A stretch of DNA of 28,580 bases from Mangrovibacterium sp047972415 (GCA_047972415.1 JBKEAN010000150.1:1-28580), one strand, 5' to 3'; positions 16,299 to 25,303 are shown, counted from the stretch's first letter. The notes: generated by a model from the sequence alone, not told the origin. Translations and numbers: made by a program.

Positions 16299-17627
16299 AT
16301 GAAATCATTTAAAGGATTTATGCTATATGTTGCATTTGTCGCTTCTTTGGGAGGTTTCCTCTTCGGGTTTGACACTGCCGTAATTTCAGGAGCCGAAAAG
16401 GCCATTCAAAATGTATATCAACTGACTAATTTTTGGCACGGATTTACCATCGCAATTGCGCTGTTCGGAACCATTATCGGAACATTGGTTTGTGGAAAGC
16501 CTGCCGAGAAGTACGGGCGACGTATTTCATTGCAGTGGATTGCTTACCTCTACTTCATTTCGGCTTTAGGGAGCGCTCTGATTGTGAATTGGTATTCATT
16601 TATGTTCTTCCGGTTTATGGGAGGAATTGCGGTGGGCGCTTCGTCGGTAGTAGGTCCGATGTACATAGCCGAAATTTCGCCTTCGAATTGGCGCGGACGT
16701 TTTGTCGCTTTCTTCCAGTTTAATATTGTTTTTGGAATTGTTGCGGCTTACCTGTCGAACTATTTTATTAGTGGAATCCCAAACGACTGGCGATGGATGT
16801 TAGGAGTGCTTGCAGCTCCGTCTCTGGTATTTGGTGTTTTGTTGAGCACGGTTCCGGAAAGCCCCCGCTGGTTAATTAAGAAGAATCTGGAAGAAAAAGC
16901 ACGGCAGGTTTTTGAACGGATTGGCGAACGAAATATCAAGCAGGAGATTATAGATATCAAAGAATCTTTAATATCAACTAATCATAACGATCGGCTTTTT
17001 CAGCGAAAATATTTTAAGCCAATTATGCTGGCTTTCTTTATCGCTACTTTCAATCAGTTATCTGGGATCAACGCGATTTTATATTATGCGCCCCGTATTT
17101 TTGAAATTGCCGGAGTGCTGAGAGATTCTGCTTTGATGCAATCTATTTTAATTGGATTGACAAACCTGACTTTTACGATGATTGCCATGATGATTATTGA
17201 CAAAGTTGGTCGCCGGAAATTGCTTCTAATCGGATCGGTAGGAATGATTATTTCGCTGGCTTTGGTCGCTAAAGACTTTTATTTTGGAACGCTTCATGGC
17301 TACTTCATGATGATTTATTTGATGGGTTTCATTGCCTCTTTTGCTACGTCGTTGGGTGCTGTAATTTGGGTGATTATTTCCGAAGTGTTTCCGAATAGTG
17401 TTCGTTCAAAAGGGCAGGTTTTTGGAAGCTTAACACACTGGGTTTGGAGTGCAATTTTGTCGTGGATATTTCCAATTATTGTTGGTGGTTTCGAAAACGG
17501 TGGAACGATCGTCTTTGGCTTTTTTACATTGGCAATGATCTTTAATTTCTTTTTTGCATTGAAAGTGCTACCCGAAACGAAAAACAAATCTCTAGAGCAA
17601 CTTCAAAAAGAACTGATTTCTGAGTAA
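16299..17627 (+). CDS. Sugar porter (MFS) sugar:H+ symporter
   Basis: The 442-residue protein has 12 predicted membrane helices and the sugar-porter signatures: GGFLFGFDTAVISGA in helix 1 (about 18-32), EKYGRRISLQW after helix 2, FRFMGGIAVGASSVVGPMY, VPESPRWLIKK before the central loop (about 188-198), the QLSGINAILYYAPRIFE segment in helix 7, DKVGRRKLLL and a C-terminal LPETKNKSLEQL. Relatives are the xylose, arabinose and galactose symporters XylE, AraE and GalP. Its place between the GRE and the GH51 gene indicates that it brings the released monosaccharide across the inner membrane. The exact sugar cannot be read from the sequence; L-arabinose is most likely given GH51 and GH127. Confidence 0.92.
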   Translation: MKSFKGFMLYVAFVASLGGFLFGFDTAVISGAEKAIQNVYQLTNFWHGFTIAIALFGTIIGTLVCGKPAEKYGRRISLQWIAYLYFISALGSALIVNWYSFMFFRFMGGIAVGASSVVGPMYIAEISPSNWRGRFVAFFQFNIVFGIVAAYLSNYFISGIPNDWRWMLGVLAAPSLVFGVLLSTVPESPRWLIKKNLEEKARQVFERIGERNIKQEIIDIKESLISTNHNDRLFQRKYFKPIMLAFFIATFNQLSGINAILYYAPRIFEIAGVLRDSALMQSILIGLTNLTFTMIAMMIIDKVGRRKLLLIGSVGMIISLALVAKDFYFGTLHGYFMMIYLMGFIASFATSLGAVIWVIISEVFPNSVRSKGQVFGSLTHWVWSAILSWIFPIIVGGFENGGTIVFGFFTLAMIFNFFFALKVLPETKNKSLEQLQKELISE

Positions 17628-17653
17628 CAACTTAAACCAACTAATATTTTATA

Positions 17654-19036
17654 ATGAAAAACTTAAAAATTGATAAGTACAAATTAGCCATTTTGTTGTT
17701 GGCGGTTTGTTGCTTCCCAAATTTTACGAATGCTCAAACTAACGGTCGTGCCCGGATTAAGCTGGATATTGAACGACAAATCGGTGAGATTGACAGCCTG
17801 ATTTATGGCAACTTTGTCGAGCATCTCGGACACTGTATTTACGGTAGATTGTATGATCCAGGTTCTCCTTTGTCTGATGAAGATGGCTACCGTAAAGATG
17901 TCATTCAGGTAAGGAAAGAACTGAACATTTCTATTGTGCGCTGGCTTGGTGGTTATTTCGTATCTGGCTATCATTGGGATGATGGTATTGTTCCCAAAGA
18001 TCAGCGCCCAACTCGAATTGACTTGGTTTGGGGATTTCGTGAGAATAATTGCTTTGGTACCGATGAATATGTCGACTGGTGCCGAAAAGTGAATACTGAG
18101 CCCTATTTCTGTGTCAATTTGGGTGCCGGAACCATGGAGGAAGCTCGCAATTGGGTGGAATATTGCAACGTTGACAAAGGAGCCTACTATTCCGCTCTCC
18201 GCATAAAATACGGGAATAAAGAGCCATTCAATGCAAAATACTGGGGACTTGGAAACGAAATGGATGGCCATTGGCCAGTGGGGCATAAAGATGCAGAAGA
18301 TTATGACAAATTTGCACTCGAGACGGCCAAATTGATGAAATGGCTTGATCATAATATCAAGCTGGTGGCAGCCGGATCAAGCGATTATGGTGGGGAATGG
18401 ATTCACTGGAACCGCACCGTGCTGGAATACTTGGTTGATCATGTTGATTATATTGCGCTGCACAATTATGTTAGTAACCACGACAATGATTATTATAAGT
18501 TCATGGGAGCCACTCAATTTGCCGAAGAAGCGAGTCATATTACTAAAGGAATTATTCACGAAGAGCTGTCGAAAGCCCGGCGCAAGGAGCCGATTTACAT
18601 TGCTTCTGACGAATACAATGTTTGGTATCGTGCGCGTGGCGATGAGGGGAATGAAGAAATTTATAGTCCCGAAGATGTGCTTGTTGTGGCAAGTTACCTA
18701 AACACATTTGTCCGCAATGCCGATATCGTAAAAATGGCTAACCTAGCTCAGCTTGTAAACGTTATTGCTCCGATTTTCACAACAGAGGACGGGTTATTTT
18801 ACCAAACTATTTTTTACCCGATGCAATTATTCGCCAATAACTGCTACGGAACGGCGATTGATGCTTACGTTGACTGCCAAACTTACCAGGTAGAAAATAA
18901 AGATGTTCCGTATTTAGATGTTTCATCGGCATACAACAAAGCGGAGAATGAAATCATTCTGAAAGTTGTAACCCGGTATAAAGAGGAGGCTATTGCTACC
19001 GATATTTTAAGTCAGTTCGGCCAGTTGTCAGGCTAA
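17654..19036 (+). CDS. GH51 alpha-L-arabinofuranosidase, cut short by an in-frame TAA
   Basis: The frame gives 460 residues: a signal peptide (1-28, cleaved near TNAQ), then a GH51 (beta/alpha)8 barrel. The acid/base is Glu202 in YWGLGNEMDG and the nucleophile Glu320 in IASDEYNVWY; other family motifs are YGNFVEHLGHCIYGRLYDPGS and VRWLGGYF. The enzyme removes terminal alpha-L-arabinofuranose from arabinan, arabinoxylan or related glycans in the periplasm. The protein stops at TAA 19034-19036 inside the C-terminal beta-sandwich, but the same frame continues open for 59 codons to TAA at 19214, giving a family-normal length of about 520. One substitution (for example AAA or GAA to TAA) explains it. 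The gene may be newly inactivated, a still-folding truncation, or a sequencing error. Confidence 0.85.
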   Translation: MKNLKIDKYKLAILLLAVCCFPNFTNAQTNGRARIKLDIERQIGEIDSLIYGNFVEHLGHCIYGRLYDPGSPLSDEDGYRKDVIQVRKELNISIVRWLGGYFVSGYHWDDGIVPKDQRPTRIDLVWGFRENNCFGTDEYVDWCRKVNTEPYFCVNLGAGTMEEARNWVEYCNVDKGAYYSALRIKYGNKEPFNAKYWGLGNEMDGHWPVGHKDAEDYDKFALETAKLMKWLDHNIKLVAAGSSDYGGEWIHWNRTVLEYLVDHVDYIALHNYVSNHDNDYYKFMGATQFAEEASHITKGIIHEELSKARRKEPIYIASDEYNVWYRARGDEGNEEIYSPEDVLVVASYLNTFVRNADIVKMANLAQLVNVIAPIFTTEDGLFYQTIFYPMQLFANNCYGTAIDAYVDCQTYQVENKDVPYLDVSSAYNKAENEIILKVVTRYKEEAIATDILSQFGQLSG

Positions 19037-19216
19037 GCAACTGTTGCGGTGGTAAACAGTAAAGATGTAAAAGATGAAAACTCGATGGAAAAGCAGCTGG
19101 TGAAAACAGAAATTAGTACGATCAACGTGAAAGCTAATCAGTTTACGTATCGTTTTCCAGCGCACTCGTTTACCATGATCCAGATTTCCGAGAGCGTAGA
19201 ACAATCTTCAAAATAA
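19037..19216 (+). pseudogene. Detached C-terminal end of the GH51 gene
   Basis: Directly after the TAA the frame continues as ATVAVVNSKDVKDENSMEKQ and later VKANQFTYRFPAHSFTMIQI, ending at TAA 19214-19216. NSKDVKDENS and FTYRFPAHSFTMIQI are the standard last strands of the GH51 jelly-roll domain. It has no start signal of its own and ends 3 bases before the epimerase ATG, as an intact operon gene would. Confidence 0.8.
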
Positions 19217-19219
19217 AAA

Positions 19220-20347
19220 ATGAAAACTCAATATCTAATAGTATTGCTGTCGATTGCGACGGCTTGCCAAAACCAGAAGATGGAATATGTGAAATCAAAC
19301 AGGGCTGATTTTCAGATAGAAGTTGAGGGAAAGAAAACTGATTTGTATTTCCTGAAAAATAATAACGGGTTAGAGATGTCGGTGACAAACTTCGGCGCAC
19401 GCGTGGTGGAACTTTGGATTCCTGATAAAGATCGAAATTTTGATGATGTTGTTTTAGGACATCGAACCATTGATGAATACGTCAATTACGAGGGTGAACG
19501 TTTCCTTGGTGCAACCATCGGGAGGTATGGAAACCGCATTGAACAAGGAAAGTTTGAGCTTAACGGTCAAAATTATCAGTTACCAACCAATAATGGTGTG
19601 AATAGTTTGCATGGAGGTTTCAATGGATTTGATATGGTTGTTTGGGATGCCGAGCAAATTAGCGATAACGAAATTGCATTTAGCTATGTGTCAAAAGATG
19701 GGGAAGAAGGTTATCCAGGAACGCTTAGCGTAAAAATGACCTATCAGTTAACCGATGATAATGAGTTCATCGTAACGCACGAAGCGACAACTGATCAGCC
19801 AACAATTGTCAATCTCACTCATCACTCTTTCTTTAATTTACGTGGAGAAGGAAGTTCTACAATAAACGATCATTTGCTGACAATTAACGCAGATAGTTTT
19901 ACCCCAGTCGATTCCACTTTAATACCGACTGGTGAAATTGAAAGCGTTGAAGGAACACCAATGGATTTTCGACAGTCTACTGAAATTGGTGAGCGTGTTA
20001 ATTTTGATTTTCAACAGTTAAAATTTGGTCATGGCTACGATCACAATTGGGTGCTGAACCGGCAAAATAGCAATGATCTCGAATTAGCGGCGACGGTTTA
20101 TGAACCAATCTCTGGAAGATTCATGGAAGTAATGACAACTGAGCCGGGAATTCAGTTTTATGGAGGTAATTTCTTTGATGGCTCAATGATTGGGAAAAGT
20201 GGAAAAACATACGATTACCGCGCCTCTCTAGCGCTCGAAACCCAGCGCTTTCCAGACAGCCCAAATCATCCGGAATTTCCTTCAACCGTACTGAATCCGG
20301 GAGAAACGTATAAACATATTTGTGTGTATAAATTTGGTATAAGATAG
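19220..20347 (+). CDS. Aldose 1-epimerase (mutarotase), exported
   Basis: The 375-residue protein begins with a short lipoprotein-like signal (QYLIVLLSIATAC, Cys16). The GalM beta-sandwich fold follows, with GATIGRYGNRIEQGKFELNG (about 97-116), NGVNSLHGGFNGFD, the catalytic His in NLTHHSFFNLRGEG (about 198-211) and the catalytic Glu in TTEPGIQFYGGNFFDG (about 310-325). It interconverts alpha and beta anomers of a free aldose. Located between an alpha- and a beta-arabinofuranosidase gene, it would balance the anomers released by the two enzymes before transport. Exported mutarotases are common in Bacteroidota PULs. Only 7 bases separate it from the GH127 gene. Confidence 0.92.
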   Translation: MKTQYLIVLLSIATACQNQKMEYVKSNRADFQIEVEGKKTDLYFLKNNNGLEMSVTNFGARVVELWIPDKDRNFDDVVLGHRTIDEYVNYEGERFLGATIGRYGNRIEQGKFELNGQNYQLPTNNGVNSLHGGFNGFDMVVWDAEQISDNEIAFSYVSKDGEEGYPGTLSVKMTYQLTDDNEFIVTHEATTDQPTIVNLTHHSFFNLRGEGSSTINDHLLTINADSFTPVDSTLIPTGEIESVEGTPMDFRQSTEIGERVNFDFQQLKFGHGYDHNWVLNRQNSNDLELAATVYEPISGRFMEVMTTEPGIQFYGGNFFDGSMIGKSGKTYDYRASLALETQRFPDSPNHPEFPSTVLNPGETYKHICVYKFGIR

Positions 20348-20354
20348 ACTAATA

Positions 20355-22436
20355 ATGAAAAGAATAACGAAAAATAGAAGAATTGCATGGCTTGCCTTGC
20401 TGGGATGTTTTTCATCTCCCCTGTCTTTTGGACAAAATAGCCAGTCAGACGAGGCATCGTTGCACAAAGTAAAGAATGTGAAAATCGAAGACAGCTTTTG
20501 GCAGCCGAAAATGGAAACCTGGCGAAAGACAACTGTCTATGACGTATTTGATAAGTTTGAAGGGAAATATGATCCTTACAACGATGAATTGAAAGACGAT
20601 GAAAAAAGGCTTGGTCGGACGCGGGATGCTTTTTTAAATTTTGATCAGGTTGCAGAAGGAAAGCGGGGAATCGGTGTTCACGATGGACCGCCTTGGTATG
20701 ATGGTCTGGTTTACGAATCAATACGGGGTGCAGCCGATTTACTGGCGCATTATCCGGATGCAACTTTCGAAAATCGAATTGACGGCTACATCGATCGAAT
20801 TGCGGCTGCTCAACAATCTGATCCTGATGGATACATCAATACGTACACACAACTGGTGGAACCGGAACACCGTTGGGGCGAAAATGGCGGATTCCTTCGC
20901 TGGCAACATGATGTGTACAACGCCGGAATGTTATTCGAAGCCGCCGTGCATTATTATGAGGCTACTGGCAAAACAAAGTTGCTAGGCGTTGCTGTAAAGT
21001 TGGCTAACTATATGTCAAGTTATATGGGGCCTGCTCCCAGGCACAATGTAGTTCCTGCTCACTCAGGGCCGGAAGAAGGAATTATGAAAATGTACTGGCT
21101 TTTTAAGAATAATCCTGATTTGAAAAGTAAACTGGATATTCTTGTAAATGAGAAGGATTATTATGATTTGGGACAGTTTTGGATTGAAGGCAAAGGACAT
21201 AGCGATGGCTTTCCTCCGTCAGTTATTTATGCCGATTCGGATTCAACAGAGTATTCGCGGATTAATTATGGAGCTTATGCACAGGATTCAATCCCTTTAT
21301 TTCAACAGCAAACTATAGAAGGACACGCCGTTCGCGCAACACTTTTTGCAACTGGCGCTGCTGCCATTGCCGAAGAAAGTGACGATCCAAAATACATCAA
21401 ATCAGTGTCCAATCTGTGGGACAATATGGTTGGAAAACGAATGTTTATTTCCGGAGGTGTTGGAGCGATTGCACACGATGAAAAATTCGGTCCCGATTAT
21501 TATTTGCCTAATGATGCTTACCTGGAGACTTGCGCGGCTGTTGGTGCTGGATTTTTTAGTCAGCGGATGAATGAGATTTTTGAGCAAGGTGAATATATCG
21601 ACGAACTGGAGCGAGTTTTATATAACAGTGTTTTAACAGGAATTTCGTTGTCTGGTGATCTTTATACCTATCAAAATCCGCTGAATGCGCACAGTCACCA
21701 TCGCTGGACTTGGCACGGATGTCCTTGTTGTCCGCCCATGTTTTTGAAGATGATTTCTTCTATTCCTGATTTTATTTATTCTGCAGACTCGGACGAAATC
21801 ATTGTCAACTTATTTGTGGGAAGCGAAGCGGAGATCAAGCTAAAAGAGAATAACGTAAAACTTACTCAGGAAACCAGTTATCCTTGGGAAGGGAAGATAG
21901 CTTTCACTGTAAATCCTGAATCTTCGGGCAAATTTGCTTTGAAATTGCGGATTCCCGGATGGGCATTGGGAACTGAAAATCCGTTCGGCTTATACCAGTC
22001 AAATATCGTTCAGAAAGTGAAATTGAGCATCAATGGGCAAGCTGTAAAAGTGGAGCCTTTTGATGGCTACATAGCTATCGACCGAAACTGGAAAGCTAAT
22101 GATAAAGTGGAGTTGGATTTACCGATGCAGCCGCGCTTTGTGTATGCAAACGAAGAAGTGAAGGATTTAAATGGATTGGTTGCTGTTGCTGCCGGCCCGA
22201 TTGTATATTGTTTGGAAGGTAATGCCAATGAAAATCTGGATGAGATCAAAATTGACACTAATGCGAGTCTTAATGCTGAGTTTAAACCCGAATTATTGCA
22301 AGGGGTAAATGTGGTAAAAGGAGAGGCTGTTGATGCAAATGGAGAGAAAGTCACATTTACAGCAGTTCCGTATTATGCGATCGGTAATATTAAAACCGGA
22401 GACAACTACAAAGTTTGGATTTCCTATACAAAATAA
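20355..22436 (+). CDS. GH127 beta-L-arabinofuranosidase-family glycosidase
   Basis: The 693-residue protein has a signal peptide (1-26, ending SPLSFG) and an (alpha/alpha)6 barrel followed by beta-sandwich domains. The zinc-thiolate active site of GH127 is intact: Glu391 and Cys393 in LETCAAVGAG, and Cys458-Cys459 in HGCPCCPPM, where Cys458 corresponds to the nucleophile Cys417 of HypBA1. Glu376 in HDEKFG is a candidate acid/base. GH127 members release beta-L-arabinofuranose, for example from hydroxyproline-linked arabino-oligosaccharides; one branch removes the branched acid sugar aceric acid from rhamnogalacturonan II, so that alternative stays open. It ends the operon starting at 13437 and complements the alpha-specific GH51. 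Confidence 0.9.
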   Translation: MKRITKNRRIAWLALLGCFSSPLSFGQNSQSDEASLHKVKNVKIEDSFWQPKMETWRKTTVYDVFDKFEGKYDPYNDELKDDEKRLGRTRDAFLNFDQVAEGKRGIGVHDGPPWYDGLVYESIRGAADLLAHYPDATFENRIDGYIDRIAAAQQSDPDGYINTYTQLVEPEHRWGENGGFLRWQHDVYNAGMLFEAAVHYYEATGKTKLLGVAVKLANYMSSYMGPAPRHNVVPAHSGPEEGIMKMYWLFKNNPDLKSKLDILVNEKDYYDLGQFWIEGKGHSDGFPPSVIYADSDSTEYSRINYGAYAQDSIPLFQQQTIEGHAVRATLFATGAAAIAEESDDPKYIKSVSNLWDNMVGKRMFISGGVGAIAHDEKFGPDYYLPNDAYLETCAAVGAGFFSQRMNEIFEQGEYIDELERVLYNSVLTGISLSGDLYTYQNPLNAHSHHRWTWHGCPCCPPMFLKMISSIPDFIYSADSDEIIVNLFVGSEAEIKLKENNVKLTQETSYPWEGKIAFTVNPESSGKFALKLRIPGWALGTENPFGLYQSNIVQKVKLSINGQAVKVEPFDGYIAIDRNWKANDKVELDLPMQPRFVYANEEVKDLNGLVAVAAGPIVYCLEGNANENLDEIKIDTNASLNAEFKPELLQGVNVVKGEAVDANGEKVTFTAVPYYAIGNIKTGDNYKVWISYTK

Positions 22437-22873
22437 GGATTTGTTTTGAAATCATAAGCTGATAAAAAAGAAATACGGAATACTGTCATTCCATATCTCT
22501 TAGCTACATTGTTTCCAACATTTTTAGTTGAATTTAAACATCAAATAGAAGATAAAAGAACGAATAGACTCGCTGTTGACTATGCTGTTAATCACCTGAA
22601 GAAAGTCTTCGATTTTTTTTAAAAAAAGGAAGGTTTATCAACTCAGCAAATTACCAGCTTGAAAAGTTTGTTTGTTCGAGTGGTAGATGACCAAATGTAT
22701 AGAAATACAAAACTGAGAGCATGTGTTTGAACCGGAATTAAATACTTCCAATCACCCGTTTGATACAGAGCTCTATTGCTCTCTGATTTACAGATTAATA
22801 AAAAACCAATCGCTTGCCTTCATGTCGTCATTTTGTAATAATTATCAATTTATTATTGATTTAAATTTGAAAT
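22437..22873 (+). other. 437-bp intergenic stretch between two operons
   Basis: The region is A/T-rich and holds a probable coding remnant (22458-22730). It also has a short hairpin with a T-run, GAAGA-AAG-TCTTC then GATTTTTTTT (22598-22620), of only 5 bp. Upstream of the next gene it is very A/T-rich (TTTTGTAATAATTATC then TTTATTATTGATTTAAATTT), probably the promoter of the oxidative operon, but no clean -33/-7 pair could be assigned. No copy of the ACCAGTTCATACCAG operator is present. Confidence 0.5.
22458..22730 (+). pseudogene. Probable eroded coding remnant, unknown family
   Basis: One frame stays open for 54 codons (22458-22619), hits TAA 22620-22622 in a run of eight T and seven A, and continues for 35 codons to TGA 22728-22730. 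The reading resembles a real helical protein: PYLLATLFPTFLVEF, HQIEDKRTNRLAVDYAVNHL, KKVFDFF, then EGLSTQQITSLKSLFVRVVD. There is no ATG start. A single T-to-A change at the stop would join both halves. I do not recognise the family. It may be a leftover of a gene once present between the two operons, or chance. Confidence 0.3.
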
Positions 22874-23668
22874 ATGAAAGGAATAAAAGGTAAAGTAGCC
22901 ATTGTTACCGGAGGTTCATCCGGTATTGGTCGCGCATGTGTAAAAAGGCTTTGCGAAGAAGGTGCCTCGGTAACTTTCTCTGGCTTAAGCGAAAGCGGAT
23001 TCGAAACTGAAAGAGAATTCAAAGAACAGGGCTTTTCGGTGCAATTCTTGCAAGGCGACATGGCAAATGAAGATTTTTGTAAGCAACTTGTTGATGCCGC
23101 TGTTGAAAAATGGGGCTCGTTGAGTCTGCTGGTGAACAACGCTTTTTCATTTGTTTCGAAAGGAGTGGATGTTACCCGGAAGGACTGGGATCGGGTGATG
23201 CACGCCGGCCCCGTTGCTTACGGAACGATGGCACAATATGCAGCGCCACACATGCAGAAAGCGAAAGGAGGCGCTATTGTCAATGTTTCGAGTATTTCTG
23301 CACATATTGCTCAACCTAGTCGTTGGACATACAATTCTGCTAAAGGTGCGGTGAGCCAACTCACTCGCTGCATGGCAATGGACTTGGCTCCATTAATTCG
23401 CGTAAATGCAGTCAGCCCCGCCTGGATTTGGACAAAGGAAGTGGAGAAAGCCGCTATTGGTGGCCGGGATAAATGGGAGCCAGTTTGGGGAAAATTCCAT
23501 TTGTCACGCCGATTGGGAAGCGTTGAAGAATGCTCTGGTCCCATTACATTTTTATTGAGTGATGAAGCCAGTTTCATTACGGGAGCTGATCTTTTCATTG
23601 ATGGTGGATACCTTACAATGGGTGGCGAAGGTCTTGGCGAAAATTCGTCATTTGCTGGAAGTTTATAG
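22874..23668 (+). CDS. SDR dehydrogenase, candidate sugar 1-dehydrogenase
   Basis: The 264-residue protein has the classical short-chain dehydrogenase features: nucleotide motif TGGSSGIG (12-19), Ser139/Ser140, Tyr153 and Lys157 of the catalytic set, and FITGADLFIDGGY near the C-terminus. The usual NNAG motif reads NNAFSF (88-93), an uncommon change next to the cofactor. The tail extends past the FIDGGY motif with a Gly-rich TMGGEGLGENSSFAGSL segment, often seen in sugar-oxidising SDRs of this phylum. It is the first gene of the second operon and is directly followed by a lactonase-type gene, which favours oxidation of an aldose at C1 to a lactone; the assignment rests on that context. Confidence 0.85.
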   Translation: MKGIKGKVAIVTGGSSGIGRACVKRLCEEGASVTFSGLSESGFETEREFKEQGFSVQFLQGDMANEDFCKQLVDAAVEKWGSLSLLVNNAFSFVSKGVDVTRKDWDRVMHAGPVAYGTMAQYAAPHMQKAKGGAIVNVSSISAHIAQPSRWTYNSAKGAVSQLTRCMAMDLAPLIRVNAVSPAWIWTKEVEKAAIGGRDKWEPVWGKFHLSRRLGSVEECSGPITFLLSDEASFITGADLFIDGGYLTMGGEGLGENSSFAGSL

Positions 23669-23689
23669 TCGAATCTAAAGCAAGATATT

Positions 23690-24544
23690 ATGCCATCTTT
23701 TCCGGTAATTGATACGCATTTGCATTTATGGAATCCCGATTTTTTGAGGTACCCCTGGCTGGATGATGTGCCATTGCTCAATCAGCCTCATTTACTAAAT
23801 GATTATGCCGAAGCTACGAAGGATCTTTCTGTTGAGAAAATGGTGTTTGTACAATGTGAATGCGAATTTTCACATTGTGAAAAGGAAGCGGCCTGGATAA
23901 CAGAACAAGCCAAAACGGATGCTCGTATCCAGGGAATTGTTCCGTGGGCACCTTTAGAAAGAGGGATGGCTGCAAAAGCGGTTTTAGACCGCTATTCCGA
24001 AAATCAGTTAATAAAAGGAATCCGCCGCATTATTCAATTCGAACCAGATCCTGCATTTTGCCTCAACCCCGATTTTATTCAGGGAGTGAAATTACTCGCT
24101 GATTACAATTTGAGCTTCGATATCTGTATTTCTCACTCGGAAATGCAAAATACGATTGAACTGGTAAAGCAATGTCCGAATGTACATTTCATTTTAGATC
24201 ATATAGGGAAACCAGCCATCAAAAACCAATTGTTTGATCCCTGGGAAAAGCAGTTGAAGGAGTTGTCTGAGTTGGATAATGTGCATTGCAAAATATCGGG
24301 CTTGGTTACCGAAGCCGATTTTGACAACTGGAATTTGGATGATTTGAAACCCTATTTCGATCATGTTGTTGAATGTTTTGGTTTCGAAAAAATTCTGTTC
24401 GGAGGAGATTGGCCGGTAGTAACGCAGGCGGCAAGTTATCAAAAATGGGTGAATACGTTGGATGAATTATTAGATGGATCCTCAGAAAATGAGTTACGGC
24501 AAATCTATCGCGGAAATGCCCAAATAGTTTACAAATTATTCTGA
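23690..24544 (+). CDS. Amidohydrolase-family sugar lactonase (fuconolactonase/rhamnonolactonase-like)
   Basis: The 284-residue TIM-barrel protein starts PVIDTHLHLWNPDFLRYPWL (His10 and His12 of the HxH motif). It has GIVPWAPLE, IKGIRRIIQ, the central LDHIGKP motif (169-175), HCKISGLVTEA (199-209) and the C-terminal LFGGDWPV with Asp240. This set defines the COG3618 family, whose studied members hydrolyse L-fucono-, L-rhamnono- and related sugar 1,4-lactones, and also includes 2-pyrone-4,6-dicarboxylate hydrolases. Following an SDR by 21 bases, it fits the second step of a non-phosphorylative sugar oxidation, lactone to aldonate. Substrate identity (L-arabinonolactone, L-fuconolactone or other) is inferred only. 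Confidence 0.88.
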   Translation: MPSFPVIDTHLHLWNPDFLRYPWLDDVPLLNQPHLLNDYAEATKDLSVEKMVFVQCECEFSHCEKEAAWITEQAKTDARIQGIVPWAPLERGMAAKAVLDRYSENQLIKGIRRIIQFEPDPAFCLNPDFIQGVKLLADYNLSFDICISHSEMQNTIELVKQCPNVHFILDHIGKPAIKNQLFDPWEKQLKELSELDNVHCKISGLVTEADFDNWNLDDLKPYFDHVVECFGFEKILFGGDWPVVTQAASYQKWVNTLDELLDGSSENELRQIYRGNAQIVYKLF

Positions 24545-24570
24545 ATGAATTTTAAATTAAACGATTAATC

Positions 24571-25281
24571 ATGCTTACTAATTTTACAGATAAAGTGGTT
24601 ATTATAACTGGAGCTGCCGGCGGAATCGGTGGTGCATTATCGACCGAAATGTCGAAATACGGAGCGAAAGTTTACGGTACCGATCTTTCCAAAGGAAGTG
24701 GTGAAAACTTTTTTCAAGGTGATATCACCGATTCGGATTTTCAAAAATCTATGATTGATGAAATCCTCCAAAAAGAAGGTAAAATTGATGTGTTGGTGAA
24801 TAATGCAGGGATTTATTTGCGAACTCCGGTAAAAAATATCACCAAAGAAGAGTGGGAGAAGTTAATGGATATCAATCTGACGTCTGTCTTTTTATTGACG
24901 CAAAAGGTGATTGAAATTATGATTGCTCAAAAATCAGGTTCCATCGTGAGTCTGGCATCGGTTGCCGGTAAGGTTGGCGGACTAATTGCAGGTGCACACT
25001 ACGCAGCAAGTAAAGCAGCTGTGGAGTGTTTGACAAAATCGTTGGCAAAGCTTGGAGCACCTCACAATGTGAGAGTAAATGCGGTGGCTCCCGGAATTAT
25101 TGACACAAGCATGCAGGATGGCGTTCCTCGGGAGCAAATGGAATTCTTGATGAAGAATATTCCGATGAGAAGATTGGGCACACCGACAGAAGTGGCGAAC
25201 ACGATTATGTTTCTGACATCAGATTTATCTTCATATATTACAGGGCAAAGCATTAGCGTGAATGGCGGAACGTATATGTAA
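24571..25281 (+). CDS. SDR oxidoreductase (FabG-like)
   Basis: The 236-residue protein has TGAAGGIG (13-20), NNAG (77-80), Ser130, Tyr144 and Lys148 and ends ITGQSISVNGGTYM, a compact classical SDR with NAD-type Asp38 at the end of the second strand (VYGTDLS). In L-fucose and L-rhamnose oxidative pathways a similar SDR oxidises the 2-keto-3-deoxy acid further. Its place two genes after the sugar-dehydrogenase candidate and after the lactonase fits such a role, but SDR sequences alone do not tell the substrate. The start ATG at 24571 follows the lactonase stop by 26 bases. Confidence 0.85.
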   Translation: MLTNFTDKVVIITGAAGGIGGALSTEMSKYGAKVYGTDLSKGSGENFFQGDITDSDFQKSMIDEILQKEGKIDVLVNNAGIYLRTPVKNITKEEWEKLMDINLTSVFLLTQKVIEIMIAQKSGSIVSLASVAGKVGGLIAGAHYAASKAAVECLTKSLAKLGAPHNVRVNAVAPGIIDTSMQDGVPREQMEFLMKNIPMRRLGTPTEVANTIMFLTSDLSSYITGQSISVNGGTYM

Positions 25282-25303
25282 CCTTTAAAATAATACACAA
25301 CTT

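Noticed and set aside
17684..18352. A 222-codon minus-strand frame
   Set aside because: It lies opposite the GH51 gene with intact catalytic motifs and shows no recognisable protein features.
20266..20763. A 165-codon minus-strand frame
   Set aside because: It is the antisense shadow of the epimerase end and GH127 start; His/Arg-rich composition and no family features.
22598..22620. Terminator after GH127
   Set aside because: The stem is only 5 bp with a 3-base loop, and the T-run is part of a reading-frame remnant; too weak to call as a terminator.
22862..22869. TAAATTTG as a -7 promoter element for the oxidative operon
   Set aside because: It matches TAnnTTTG but ends 4 bases before the ATG, so transcription would start at or after the start codon. 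Probably chance in A/T-rich sequence.
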